Source: Shewanella intestini
GTDB lineage: Bacteria > Pseudomonadota > Gammaproteobacteria > Enterobacterales > Shewanellaceae
DNA: 64,000 bases
Direction: 5' to 3'
NCBI RefSeq assembly: GCF_018221465.1
Contig: NZ_JAAIKR010000002.1
Span: forward strand, 62,001-126,000
Position 1 is the first letter of the stretch. Each line of letters begins with the position of its first letter. Of the stretch, positions 1 through 7,980 are shown one piece after another. The notes under the pieces are model-generated. The model was given only the letters and a program-made list of their open reading frames with translations, searched no databases and was not told the DNA's origin. The position numbers and the translations under genes were made by a program.

Positions 1-1056
1 GGGAGTGACAATTTCGATTAACGATTGATCTTTTAGATTTTGTTGACCACGAATAACCACACTTTCACCCGCATCAACGCCGCTGACAATTTCAACAATG
101 TTGTGCTCACGGTAGCCTAATGTCACTTCACGACGCTCTGCTACCGTGTCGTTTATCACATATAAAGCATGGACATTATCTTGGTTAATTAACGCATTAA
201 ATGGCACAGTGAGAACATTTTTATGAGTGTCATATTTAAGCTCAACACGGGTAAACATTCCGGCTTTTAAGCGAGAGTCTTGATTATCTATTGCTAGAGT
301 GACTTTAAACGTTCCGCTTTGAGCATCAATAACAGGACTAATACGCAGCACCGTGGCAAGCACATTAGGTAATGCTGCATTTTGAGTATGCTGGCTGATA
401 ATCGTGGCTTGTTGACCTAAGGCTAAACTGGCTAATTGCTGCTCAGGTAAATGCACTATGCCGTAGAGTTGATCTTGCTTAACCACATAAAATAATTGTT
501 CGAATTCTTTTGCCATATTGCCCACTTTGACATGACGCTTGGCAATCACGCCGTCTATTGGTGAGGTGATAAAGCTTTCCTTAACTTGAAGTTGGGCAAG
601 GTCACGTTGTGCTTTGGCGGCCTGCAGTTTAAATTCCAACTTTGCCATGGCATCTTGGCTAATAAACTCTTTGTTGTTCATCTTTTTTAAACGGTTTAGC
701 TCTTGTTCAATAATTTTTACTTCCGCTTGAGAGCGATTAAAATCAAATTCTTGACGTTTAGCATCAATAACCGCCAGAAGTTGACCTTGGGTTACTTTGT
801 CGCCTTCTTCTACCTTTATGCTGTTAATAATACCGGCAATTCGCGTCATAACATGCGCTTCTTCAGGTGCTTCTAATGTGGCGGTGGTGCTGTAAAACGA
901 TGATACGTCAGCTTGTGTTACTTGCGCTGTTTCTACTGGAATCGCATATTTTTTCTCTTCCTCTTCTACCGCGACATCGTCAGTGCTTGGCTGGCAACCA
1001 GCAATAAACAAAAGACTTATGATGATGAACAAAATAGTTGTATTAGACCTTTCCAT
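1..1056 (-). CDS. RND efflux periplasmic adaptor lipoprotein (3' end outside window)
   Basis: This is a membrane-fusion protein that would bridge an inner-membrane RND pump to an outer-membrane channel. It starts with ATG at 1056 and reads open to base 1, so the C-terminus is missing. The N-terminus has a hydrophobic stretch ending in the lipobox LFIAGC, so it is probably a lipoprotein. An acidic linker follows, then a biotinyl-lipoyl-like segment (EGDKVTQGQLLAVID), a coiled-coil hairpin rich in K, E and Q, the second lipoyl half (ITSPIDGVIAKRHVKVGN), and a beta-barrel with SPVIDAQSGTFKVTLAIDN, all typical of the HlyD/AcrA family. The RND pump gene is expected beyond the left edge. The substrate cannot be told from the sequence. 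Confidence 0.88.
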   Translation of the reverse strand, partial: MERSNTTILFIIISLLFIAGCQPSTDDVAVEEEEKKYAIPVETAQVTQADVSSFYSTTATLEAPEEAHVMTRIAGIINSIKVEEGDKVTQGQLLAVIDAKRQEFDFNRSQAEVKIIEQELNRLKKMNNKEFISQDAMAKLEFKLQAAKAQRDLAQLQVKESFITSPIDGVIAKRHVKVGNMAKEFEQLFYVVKQDQLYGIVHLPEQQLASLALGQQATIISQHTQNAALPNVLATVLRISPVIDAQSGTFKVTLAIDNQDSRLKAGMFTRVELKYDTHKNVLTVPFNALINQDNVHALYVINDTVAERREVTLGYREHNIVEIVSGVDAGESVVIRGQQNLKDQSLIEIVTP

Positions 1057-1399
1057 AGGAGTACCCGCCAAATTTATAATTAAATAGCAATCCATTAACA
1101 ATTGCGTTGAGTGGGGTACATTTAGCAGGAACTATGCCAATTTAATTTGTGGTTTAAAAACATGCGCTTATATGATTAGTTTGATGAGGGCTAACTGAAA
1201 GAGTGATTATTTTTGGTTGGTTTTAACAATAAATGGTCAAATAATTAATCTGTTGGTTACATTGGCAATGTCAGCTTCAAAAATCTTGATTGTTGTCTGG
1301 TTGCTGTGGTGAATAAAATAAACCCGATAAACATGGTTAAGTATCTATCGGGTTTATGGGTTGCCATGGGGGGGCGGGTGGAGCTAAAAGGATGAAGGA
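1057..1399. other. intergenic, 343 bp
   Basis: This stretch holds the upstream region of the efflux adaptor gene and the terminator of the small gene to its right. I see no further gene in it. Confidence 0.6.
1319..1356 (-). terminator. Rho-independent terminator of the 60-aa gene
   Basis: The arms TAAACCCGATA and TATCGGGTTTA pair perfectly over 11 bp around a 16-nt loop. On the minus strand the hairpin runs into a T-rich tail, and it lies about 45 bp beyond the stop of the small gene. Confidence 0.7.
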
Positions 1400-1582
1400 T
1401 TAAAATTGCGAGTTGAGCATGTTGATAAGTTCGTTTTCAGTGGTTGGCACTTTAGCCAGCTCGACATTAATAGGCTCAGAACCATTAAGCATGTACGCAT
1501 TGGTCGTGAGGTGATCATGGTGGAACCATTTTCCGTTTACACATATATCGGTGTAACACTTAGGGCATTGTTTTAATTCCAT
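1400..1582 (-). CDS. small CxxC protein of unknown function (60 aa)
   Basis: The ATG at 1582 is preceded by a strong ribosome site, AGGAGG, five bases upstream. A longer reading from 1657 has no such site and would run into the regulatory sequences, so I reject it. The protein begins MELKQCPKCYTD and has a CPKC motif followed by HHDH about 15 residues later, which could bind a metal ion. I do not recognise the family. It stands alone, with its own terminator, and has FNR-like and CRP-like sites upstream, so it may belong to the anaerobic regulon; that last point is inference. Confidence 0.7.
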   Translation of the reverse strand: MELKQCPKCYTDICVNGKWFHHDHLTTNAYMLNGSEPINVELAKVPTTENELINMLNSQF

Positions 1583-1643
1583 GATATTCCTCCTTTGCAA
1601 TTTAATGTGCTTATAAAAATAACGCACTGACAAAGTAGAAAAA

Positions 1644-1657
1644 ATGATCCAGATCAA
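1644..1657. promoter_or_regulatory. FNR/EtrA-like site
   Basis: ATGATCCAGATCAA matches the FNR consensus TTGAT-N4-ATCAA at 9 of 10 positions. Its centre (1650.5) is 41.5 bp from a start point near 1609, and a TATTTT hexamer lies at 1616-1621 on the minus strand, which is class II activator geometry for the 60-aa gene. Confidence 0.55.
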
Positions 1658-1671
1658 TCAAGCTGCAATAG

Positions 1672-1687
1672 TGTGATTTGCATCACT
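1672..1687. promoter_or_regulatory. CRP-like site
   Basis: TGTGATTTGCATCACT matches TGTGA-N6-TCACA at 9 of 10 positions. It lies 15 bp upstream of the FNR-like site, reading toward the 60-aa gene. Confidence 0.5.
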
Positions 1688-1931
1688 TAGTTGGCATTAT
1701 TGTTAGTGCGCTGTGATAGGTATTTGAGATTTTTCTTAACCAATAAACCGTGAATAACGTTTGTTTGTGTCATTACTTATAAGAATGTTTATACGGATGT
1801 TTATGCCATTTTCATTCTATTTTGTTCAGTTGTTAATGTTGCTTATACGATTGGTAATCCTTGTTCTGTTTTATCGTTTATCGTTTGTCGCGATATAGCC
1901 ACTTGCAAATTTAGCAAACCGTTGTCAGCGG

Positions 1932-1961
1932 TTGACAATAATATCGGTTAATGTTTATCTT
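1932..1961 (+). promoter_or_regulatory. sigma-70 promoter of flavoprotein operon
   Basis: A perfect TTGACA at 1932-1937 is followed after 18 bp by TATCTT at 1956-1961. The expected start point, near 1968, falls inside the first of two palindromes, which suggests repression. Confidence 0.5.
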
Positions 1962-1986
1962 TACGACGTAAACTTTACACTGTAAA
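1960..1986. promoter_or_regulatory. tandem palindromes, candidate TetR operators
   Basis: Two 13-bp palindromes, TTTACGACGTAAA (1960-1972) and TTTACACTGTAAA (1974-1986), sit one base apart over the -10/start region of the operon. Both fit TTTAY-N3-RTAAA, as does the core of the palindrome in front of the nearby TetR gene. Confidence 0.55.
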
Positions 1987-2028
1987 TTTAATTGTAAGGA
2001 TAGGCTGTCATTAAATAAGGGAGATAAC

Positions 2029-3597
2029 ATGACAACGACTGATTTTGACGCAATAGTCATAGGAGCAGGGAATGCGGGTTTAACCGCAGCAACGACCTTG
2101 CAACGTGGCGGGGCGAAAACCTTGTTACTTGAACGCCATAATATTCCCGGCGGTTGTGCGACTTCTTTTGTGCGCGGTGATTTTGAATTTGAAGTGGCAC
2201 TGCATCAGCTCAGTGGCATGGGCACAGAGCAAGCCCCCTTTATTATGCGTCAAATCTTTGCTGAACTTGGCATTATGGATAAGTTAGAGGTCGTGGTTGA
2301 GCGCGATTTATATCGATTTGTGATGCCTTCAAAAAATGGCGGCCAACATGAAATTGACATCACATTACCCGCGCACTGGAAAGCGTTAGCGAAAACCTTA
2401 GTTAGCCATTTTCCTAAAGAGCAAACCAGCATTGGCAAGTTTATGCAGCTTTGTGAAGGCTTATCAATGGAGTGCTTTACGGTTTTACCTAAAGCAAAAC
2501 GGATAACCGACGAACACGAGTTTACAAAAACATGTCCGTTATTTACTCAGTTTGGGCTTAGAAATGCAAAAGAAGTACTCGATGAGTTTTTTGATGATAA
2601 AGACTTAAAAGCCGTTGTGGCGGCTTATTGGTGTTACTTAGGTATGCCGCCAAAAGACTTTGCCTTTCGCGATCTGGCCATTATGTTTTATGCCTATGCT
2701 GCCTTTAAACCGTGCCATGTAAAAGGCGGTTCACAAGCCATTTCAAGCGCGCTGTTAGCGTCATTTATGGATGCTGGTGGTGAAATTCGTTTTAATTGCG
2801 GCGCCAATAAAATTATTACCGAAAACCAAAAAGTGAGCGCAGTCGTGACCGAGCACGGCGACATATTTAGCTGTAAACAAGTGATTTCAAATACTAGTCC
2901 GTTACACACATTCAACGAGCTATTAGATATTCCTACTCCCAAACAAGCGGCGCAAGATATGAAGTCTCGACGTCTTGGTACTTCAGCGTTTGTTCTTTAT
3001 ATTGGTTTAGATTGTTCGCCAAAAGACATTGGCGTTACAGCGGCTTCAAGCTTTATTGTTGATGATCGAGATGAAGATGTGGCGCACCAATTAATGCACA
3101 CCATCAATCCGCCTAAACATACCATGCTCACCTGTTATAACTATGACGATCCAAGCTTTGCGCCGCCAGGGAAATCGGCCATTTCATTATTGTGTTTACA
3201 ATATGGTGCACCGTGGGAAGCATTAGCCCCAGAAGATTATGCGCGCACTAAATATGAATTAGCGGATCATTTAATTAATCATGCTGAGCGAGTGTTTCCT
3301 CATATACGACAGCATATTGAAGAAATAGAAGTCGCTACGCCTTTAACGATGATGCGTTATTTAAATACTCCTGGTGACGCCATTTATGGCTTCCAACAAA
3401 ACACCCAAGATGCCAACCTGTTTAGACGTCGAATTGATGAAATTGCTGGGCTACATATTGCCGGTTGTTGGAATGGCATGGGCGGGTTTCAACCCACTTA
3501 TATGGCTGGTCAAGCCACGGCAAAAGGCGTGCTAAAAGCGCTAAGTGCACAGCAGTCACCTCATACAACTGCTAAACAGGAGTTATCACATGCCTAA
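2029..3597 (+). CDS. CrtI/retinol-saturase-like FAD-dependent oxidoreductase
   Basis: This is a 522-residue flavoprotein of the phytoene desaturase/CrtISO/retinol saturase superfamily. It has the dinucleotide fold motif GAGNAG at residues 12-17, an acidic residue at the end of the second strand (LLLERH), and the family signature PGGCATSFVRGDFEFEVALHQ just after. The C-terminal FAD motif is present as GLHIAGCWNGMGGFQPTYMAGQ near residue 485. The start has a GGGAG ribosome site. The gene overlaps the next, a reductase, by 8 bp, so the two are translationally coupled and the reductase probably supplies electrons. No crtB or crtE gene is nearby, so a carotenoid substrate is not supported; an isoprenoid, polyene or lipid substrate is possible. 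Confidence 0.85.
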   Translation: MTTTDFDAIVIGAGNAGLTAATTLQRGGAKTLLLERHNIPGGCATSFVRGDFEFEVALHQLSGMGTEQAPFIMRQIFAELGIMDKLEVVVERDLYRFVMPSKNGGQHEIDITLPAHWKALAKTLVSHFPKEQTSIGKFMQLCEGLSMECFTVLPKAKRITDEHEFTKTCPLFTQFGLRNAKEVLDEFFDDKDLKAVVAAYWCYLGMPPKDFAFRDLAIMFYAYAAFKPCHVKGGSQAISSALLASFMDAGGEIRFNCGANKIITENQKVSAVVTEHGDIFSCKQVISNTSPLHTFNELLDIPTPKQAAQDMKSRRLGTSAFVLYIGLDCSPKDIGVTAASSFIVDDRDEDVAHQLMHTINPPKHTMLTCYNYDDPSFAPPGKSAISLLCLQYGAPWEALAPEDYARTKYELADHLINHAERVFPHIRQHIEEIEVATPLTMMRYLNTPGDAIYGFQQNTQDANLFRRRIDEIAGLHIAGCWNGMGGFQPTYMAGQATAKGVLKALSAQQSPHTTAKQELSHA

Positions 3598-4798
3598 TAT
3601 TGTAAAACAACCTCATGTGACGAATGTGCTGCACGCGGTCGATGGTTATGACAAAGCCTTAACTGAGCAGCAAGCTTTGTATAAAAACGGCACCGATTTT
3701 ACTGAACAAAAAGGTTGGGTGGCCAATACTGTTGCTAAATTGCATCCTAAACGGATTCAACTAATCGTCAGCGAAGTTATCCATGAAACCCCGTCAACAG
3801 TAACCTTACGCTTAATTAGTCAAACGCAAACATTGCCGCCGTTTCAGGCAGGGCAATACATTAATTTATTTGTTAGCATTGCAGGTACACACACGGCGCG
3901 CCCATATGCGATTTCATCACAGCCGCAAATTCGCGGCCATTATGACCTGACAATTAAACGTGTCGCGGACGGTTTTGTGTCAAATCATCTCATTGATCAT
4001 GTGCAAGTGGGTGATAAATTTGAATCAACTGGCCCTATGGGAACGTTTTATCATAATCCGTTATTTCATGGAGATGATTTAGTGTTTATTGCTGGTGGTT
4101 CGGGCATTGCGCCAGCACGCGCCATGATTAATGATTTGGCCGAAAATACCTTAGTTAATCGCCGCAAAAATCAAAAAATGCATTTAATTTACAGCAGCAG
4201 TTATGAGTCGGATGTGATTTTTGAACAAGAAGTGCGTCAGCTAGAACAGCAACATGACTTTTTAACGGTTAGTTGGATTATTACCCGTCCTAATGACGAT
4301 TATCAAGGCAGAACAGGTCGCTTGACTGCTGAAACCTTAATGCAATTATTGGATGCGGATACAACAGCGTTGCAGGGCAAAATGTTTTATGTTTGCGGAC
4401 CAACGGCATTTCACGACCATTGCCAAACATTATTGACGCAATTAAAAGTTAAAGCTAGACGGGTGCGAATTGAGTGTAATGGCCCGCCAAAAGCGCCGCA
4501 TACACATGCTGGTTGGCCTAAAAATGTTAAACCGACAGATATTATCAAGGTGACAATACAAGGCCAAGGCAGTTTTGATGCCAGAGTCGATGAGCCGTTA
4601 TTAAATAGTATGGAGCGTCATGGTTATCGTGCTGAAAATGCTTGTCGCTCAGGTGAATGCAGTTTATGTCGAGTGAAAGTGGTGTCGGGCAGTGTGTTTA
4701 ATCCTGCTGAAGCAAAATTGCGCTCAACCGATGAGGCGTACAGATGGTGTCATTCTTGTGTGGCATTTCCAACCAGTGACATTAAGATTATTATTTAG
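3590..4798 (+). CDS. ferredoxin-NAD(P)H reductase fused to C-terminal 2Fe-2S domain
   Basis: This 402-residue electron-transfer protein has three parts. An FAD-binding barrel carries RPYAISS at residues 104-110. An NAD(P)-binding domain has the glycine-rich VFIAGGSGIAPARAM near 165-180. A plant-type ferredoxin domain at the end has cysteines 352, 357, 360 and 390 as likely cluster ligands. I chose the ATG at 3590 because AGGAG lies just upstream; a longer reading from 3545 would overlap the preceding gene by over 50 bp. About 50 extra N-terminal residues precede the FAD domain. It resembles the Hcr and phenol-hydroxylase reductase type. The overlap with the flavoprotein gene suggests it reduces that enzyme. 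Confidence 0.85.
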   Translation: MPNIVKQPHVTNVLHAVDGYDKALTEQQALYKNGTDFTEQKGWVANTVAKLHPKRIQLIVSEVIHETPSTVTLRLISQTQTLPPFQAGQYINLFVSIAGTHTARPYAISSQPQIRGHYDLTIKRVADGFVSNHLIDHVQVGDKFESTGPMGTFYHNPLFHGDDLVFIAGGSGIAPARAMINDLAENTLVNRRKNQKMHLIYSSSYESDVIFEQEVRQLEQQHDFLTVSWIITRPNDDYQGRTGRLTAETLMQLLDADTTALQGKMFYVCGPTAFHDHCQTLLTQLKVKARRVRIECNGPPKAPHTHAGWPKNVKPTDIIKVTIQGQGSFDARVDEPLLNSMERHGYRAENACRSGECSLCRVKVVSGSVFNPAEAKLRSTDEAYRWCHSCVAFPTSDIKIII

Positions 4799-5140
4799 CT
4801 GTGGTTTTATTTATCGATAATGTGACTGGCATTGGCTGCAATAAACGTTGAGTTACAACGGCACAGCTTTAAATGGCGATGGACTTAACGTATCACTAAC
4901 GCTATTTATTGTTGAGTAAACCTGTATTGCAACGAAGTTAATGCATGGGCTAAGTAGGCTAACAATACGCCGCGATGAAGAGATTCAGCGCGGCGTTTTT
5001 ATGCTACCAACAAGCGTACACAAGGTTATTTTAGATAAAATTGAATTGATTTTCACAACTACGCTTTTGGCAACGTTGGCTGACAAAGATGTTTAAAATG
5101 GCTAAATGCCTAGACATGAGTACGTTACATGCAAAGTCGG
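4799..5140. other. intergenic, 342 bp
   Basis: This convergent gap between the reductase and the TetR gene contains only the operon terminator that I can identify. Confidence 0.5.
4967..5000 (+). terminator. Rho-independent terminator of the flavoprotein operon
   Basis: ACGCCGCG pairs with CGCGGCGT over 8 bp around a 14-nt loop and is followed by TTTTT. It lies 170 bp past the reductase stop. Confidence 0.75.
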
Positions 5141-5755
5141 TTACAAGGTGAATGTCATTGAACTTGCACTGGCAAGGAACTGTTTCAAGCTCACTCCTTG
5201 TGGTAATTGTATTCGACCTTGAGATAACAACGCCGCCATGCCGTGTACCATAGACCAAGCGCCTAATGCTTGGGCTTTCACCTCAAATTTGTCATCGCTT
5301 TGTAGGGCGAATGCATCTCTTAATAAATTAAATGGTAAGTGGGTATTGTGTTTGTATTGATTAAGCGCCGCAGTATTGACATTGTTATTCTCTGCAGCTG
5401 GCATTTGTGCTTGTCCTAACATCACGCGGTATAGCTCAGGGTGCTGATTGGCAAACTCTAAATAGCTGACACCATAAGCTAATACTAACTCTTTGGTATT
5501 AGCTGGATTATTAATGTCTAAATGACTCACTGAATCGATCATCGCGTTTGCCATATCAACAAAACCGGCCTCAACGATACATTCCATTAATGCTTGTTTA
5601 TTTTTAAAGTGAGCATAAGGTGCCATATGCGATACACCGGCATAGGCTGCAATGGCTCTCAGTGATAAACGCTCGGCACCATCACGTAATAGTAAGGCCT
5701 GAGCTGCGTGTAATAGTGAGGCTTTTAAGTCGCCATGATGATATTGCTTGGTCAT
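5141..5755 (-). CDS. TetR/AcrR-family regulator with WHG-type C-domain
   Basis: This 204-residue protein has the TetR helix-turn-helix in its first 50 residues (HHGDLKASLLHAAQALL, LSLRAIAAYAGVSHMAPYAHFKNKQAL). The segment ALGAWSMVHGMAALL near the end fits the WHG-type ligand domain. A TTG four codons upstream (5767) could also start translation; neither has a strong ribosome site. The gene converges with the flavoprotein operon, and both have TTTAY-N3-RTAAA palindromes upstream, so it is probably a repressor of itself and of that operon. The ligand is unknown. Confidence 0.85.
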   Translation of the reverse strand: MTKQYHHGDLKASLLHAAQALLLRDGAERLSLRAIAAYAGVSHMAPYAHFKNKQALMECIVEAGFVDMANAMIDSVSHLDINNPANTKELVLAYGVSYLEFANQHPELYRVMLGQAQMPAAENNNVNTAALNQYKHNTHLPFNLLRDAFALQSDDKFEVKAQALGAWSMVHGMAALLSQGRIQLPQGVSLKQFLASASSMTFTL

Positions 5756-5847
5756 TTTTTTGCTCAAAGGGATAAGTGAGTTGAATAAATAACACCATTA
5801 AGTACAGCTAAATTATTGAGATGTATCAATTATTTAATTTTAATGTG

Positions 5848-5866
5848 ATCTTTATAGTATAAAGAT
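5848..5866. promoter_or_regulatory. perfect 19-bp palindrome, candidate TetR operator
   Basis: ATCTTTATAGTATAAAGAT is a perfect 9-1-9 palindrome 93 bp upstream of the TetR start. On the minus strand it contains a TATACT hexamer, so binding could block a promoter. Its central 13 bp, TTTATAGTATAAA, share length and outer bases with the palindromes at 1960-1986. Confidence 0.5.
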
Positions 5867-5943
5867 TATTGGTGATGAAAGCATGTGTTTATTGCTATAA
5901 ATCGCTTGTGGTTAAAAGCGATTGGTTGAGGTTATCTGCTTGC

Positions 5944-5981
5944 CTCATCCACTCATCCACTCATCCACTCATCCACTCATC
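5944..5981. repeat. 8-bp tandem repeat (CTCATCCA)n
   Basis: Four full copies and most of a fifth copy of CTCATCCA lie between the TetR gene and pyrD. A second short repeat, ACCAATTA, follows at about 5990-6010. Confidence 0.9.
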
Positions 5982-6140
5982 AGCCTATCAACCAATTAAC
6001 CAATTAACCAAGAGGTAGCGATTTAACGGGTAAATTTTGAAAGTGTTTTGGTTTAAGTCATTAATTAAAAAATAAAACTGCGTTTTTGTCACAACCCTTG
6101 TTCATAAAATAGAGAGCTAACTCACGACTTTAACAATTGA

Positions 6141-6163
6141 AATTATTTGTCATACAAATAATT
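6141..6163. promoter_or_regulatory. 23-bp perfect palindrome upstream of pyrD
   Basis: The arms AATTATTTGT and ACAAATAATT are perfect inverse repeats around CAT. The centre is about 97 bp before the start codon of the dihydroorotate dehydrogenase gene. It looks like a repressor operator; it does not match the PurR consensus, and I cannot name the regulator. Confidence 0.45.
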
Positions 6164-6248
6164 GCTCTTAATCAAAGTGTCGTAATGACATTGGCATAAA
6201 ATAACCCTAATACACTTTTGGTTTGAGTCAGAAAAAGAAGGAATACAA

Positions 6249-7184
6249 ATGAACAACGTTGATCTTAGTACCCAAATAGCGGGTGTGGCGCTTGACAGTT
6301 ATATCATGAATGCCTCTGGTCCTAAATGTACTAACCTTGAAGAATTAACGGTCATTGGTGAGTCAAATTCCGCAGCAATAATGACTAAATCTTGCACCAT
6401 TGCCCCTCGTGAAGGTAACCCGCTTCCACGATATCAAGACTTACCATTAGGGTCGATTCAATCGATGGGGTTGCCAAATTTAGGTTATAAAGCCTACCTA
6501 GAAATGATCCCAGCATTAAAACAGCATGGCAAGCCTGTCGTGGTCAGTATTTCAGGGTTTAGTGTTGAAGATAATATTGAAATGGTGAGTGCATTTCAGC
6601 AAAGTGATGTTGACTTAATTGAAGTGAATTTCTCTTGCCCTAATATTGTTGGTAAAGCGCAAGTAGCTTATGACTTTGAACAAACCGAAAAGTCACTCGC
6701 GGCCATTACCGCACTGGGTGACAAACCCATTGGAATAAAATTAGCCCCATATTTTGACATGTCACACTTTATTGCTATGGCGAATATATTGAAAAGATAT
6801 CCAGTTAAGTTCATCACCTGTATTAACTCTATTGGTAACACCTTGGTTATTGACCCTATAACTGAGCAACCGATTATTAAACCTAAAGGTGGCTTTGGCG
6901 GGTTATGTGGCGAATATATTAAACCTATTGGTTTAGCCAATGTGCGTGCATTTCGACAACTATTAGATGATGACATTCAAATCATTGGTGTTGGCGGGAT
7001 TAGCAATGGCGTGGATGCGTTTGAATACTTGTTAGCGGGTGCTGATGCTGTGCAAGTTGCCACCTGTTTTGAAAAACAAGGGCCAAATTGTTTTCAACGA
7101 ATTGAAGCCGAACTGGCACTGTTTATGGCCAATAAAGGCTATGACTGTTTAGCTGATGCTAAAGGGCGATTAAAACCACTTTAA
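6249..7184 (+). CDS. pyrD: dihydroorotate dehydrogenase, class 1A (fumarate-type)
   Basis: This 311-residue FMN enzyme oxidises dihydroorotate to orotate in pyrimidine synthesis. It has NASGP at 21-24, the catalytic-loop cysteine Cys130 in VNFSCPN, Lys164 in KLAPYFD, and the segment INSIGNTLVIDP...KGGFGG, all of which align with the Lactococcus PyrDA type. Class 1A enzymes are soluble homodimers that use fumarate as acceptor. Shewanella normally encodes a membrane-bound, quinone-linked class 2 enzyme, so this is probably a second dehydrogenase, acquired or kept for anaerobic growth. It stands alone between a palindrome and a terminator. A related dihydropyrimidine-type activity is less likely given the residue matches. 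Confidence 0.88.
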   Translation: MNNVDLSTQIAGVALDSYIMNASGPKCTNLEELTVIGESNSAAIMTKSCTIAPREGNPLPRYQDLPLGSIQSMGLPNLGYKAYLEMIPALKQHGKPVVVSISGFSVEDNIEMVSAFQQSDVDLIEVNFSCPNIVGKAQVAYDFEQTEKSLAAITALGDKPIGIKLAPYFDMSHFIAMANILKRYPVKFITCINSIGNTLVIDPITEQPIIKPKGGFGGLCGEYIKPIGLANVRAFRQLLDDDIQIIGVGGISNGVDAFEYLLAGADAVQVATCFEKQGPNCFQRIEAELALFMANKGYDCLADAKGRLKPL

Positions 7185-7203
7185 TCAGTCATACGTTTTA
7201 CTT

Positions 7204-7232
7204 AAAAAAGCATCTAAACCGGTGCTTTTTTT
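7204..7232 (+). terminator. Rho-independent terminator of pyrD
   Basis: AAAAAAGCA pairs with TGCTTTTTT across a 10-nt loop, with the T-run forming the tail. It is 20 bp past the pyrD stop. Confidence 0.7.
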
Positions 7233-7359
7233 AACAAAAGATGTATTTAACAAGCAAACAAGGTTATGGTAATTGATTCGTTAATTTTTCGACAGCTTAA
7301 TTTTCTATCGTTTATGTTGTTGAGTTGTGGTTTTCATAAGCATAATAAGGAGTGTTCTT

Positions 7360-7890
7360 ATGCCGCAAGGTGATACCGTGATCCCTGATATCATTACCCA
7401 AACCCCAAGGCTAATTATTCGTCCGTTTAACCAAACAGATATCGAAAGCTTATTTTTGATGAACAGTATTCCTGAAATGCTAACTTATATTCCCACCAAG
7501 CCTTTTACCGAATTGTCTCAAGCACAGGCATTATTTGATGATGTAGTGTTGGCTAATTATCACGAGTTTGGTTTTGGCCGTTGGGCGGTGCAGCATAAAC
7601 AAGACAATCGCGTTATTGGTTTTTGCGGGCCTAAGTTTATCCCTGAATTTAATAAAGTGGAGTTAGGTTATCGCTATTTCCCACAATATTGGGGACAAGG
7701 TATTGGCAGTGAAGCCGCTCAAGCTGTGTTAGACACATTAAAACCTCTGCATCAGTTGCATGAGGCAATAGCGCTGATTTTGCAGGGCAATAAAGCATCA
7801 GAAGCAGTAGCGTTAAAAGTGGGGATGACGAGAATAAACGATTGCAAGTTTGGGGGTGAAGACATACATGTTTATCACACAGCGTTGTAA
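7360..7890 (+). CDS. GNAT-family N-acetyltransferase (RimJ/RimL-like)
   Basis: This 176-residue acyltransferase has the layout of the RimJ/RimL group: an N-terminal TPRLIIRPFNQTDIESLF segment, a central strand (ELGYRYFPQYWGQGIGSEAAQAVL) containing the acetyl-CoA loop Q-G-I-G, and a short C-terminal strand. The ATG at 7360 has AAGGAG nine bases upstream; the longer reading from 7327 does not. The substrate, protein or small molecule, cannot be told. It is a single gene. Confidence 0.82.
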   Translation: MPQGDTVIPDIITQTPRLIIRPFNQTDIESLFLMNSIPEMLTYIPTKPFTELSQAQALFDDVVLANYHEFGFGRWAVQHKQDNRVIGFCGPKFIPEFNKVELGYRYFPQYWGQGIGSEAAQAVLDTLKPLHQLHEAIALILQGNKASEAVALKVGMTRINDCKFGGEDIHVYHTAL

Positions 7891-7980
7891 AAACTAAGCC
7901 TTTAGCCATTTGCATACAATAGCATCTCTTATCGGCAATAGCGCCGTTTAGCCGATATACTACTGTTGACATAGAAACAA

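Larger units (their letters stand above)
1583..2028. other. regulatory intergenic region, 446 bp
   Basis: This divergent region carries the FNR-like and CRP-like sites for the leftward small gene and the promoter and paired palindromes for the rightward flavoprotein operon. I see no gene in it. Confidence 0.6.
5756..6248. other. regulatory intergenic region, 493 bp
   Basis: This divergent region carries the TetR-side palindrome, an 8-bp tandem repeat and a 23-bp palindrome in front of pyrD. I see no gene in it. Confidence 0.6.

Noticed and set aside
1645-1670. ECF (RpoE-ChrR) promoter beginning TGATCC
   Set aside because: The -35-like hexamer is part of the FNR-like site, and no CGTA follows at 16 bp.
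2105-2438. frames overlapping the flavoprotein gene in other phases
   Set aside because: They are shadows of a well-supported gene with no start signals of their own.
5031-5258. 75-codon minus-strand frame overlapping the TetR gene end
   Set aside because: It reads the TetR gene in another frame and continues into the terminator side gap; there is no ribosome site.
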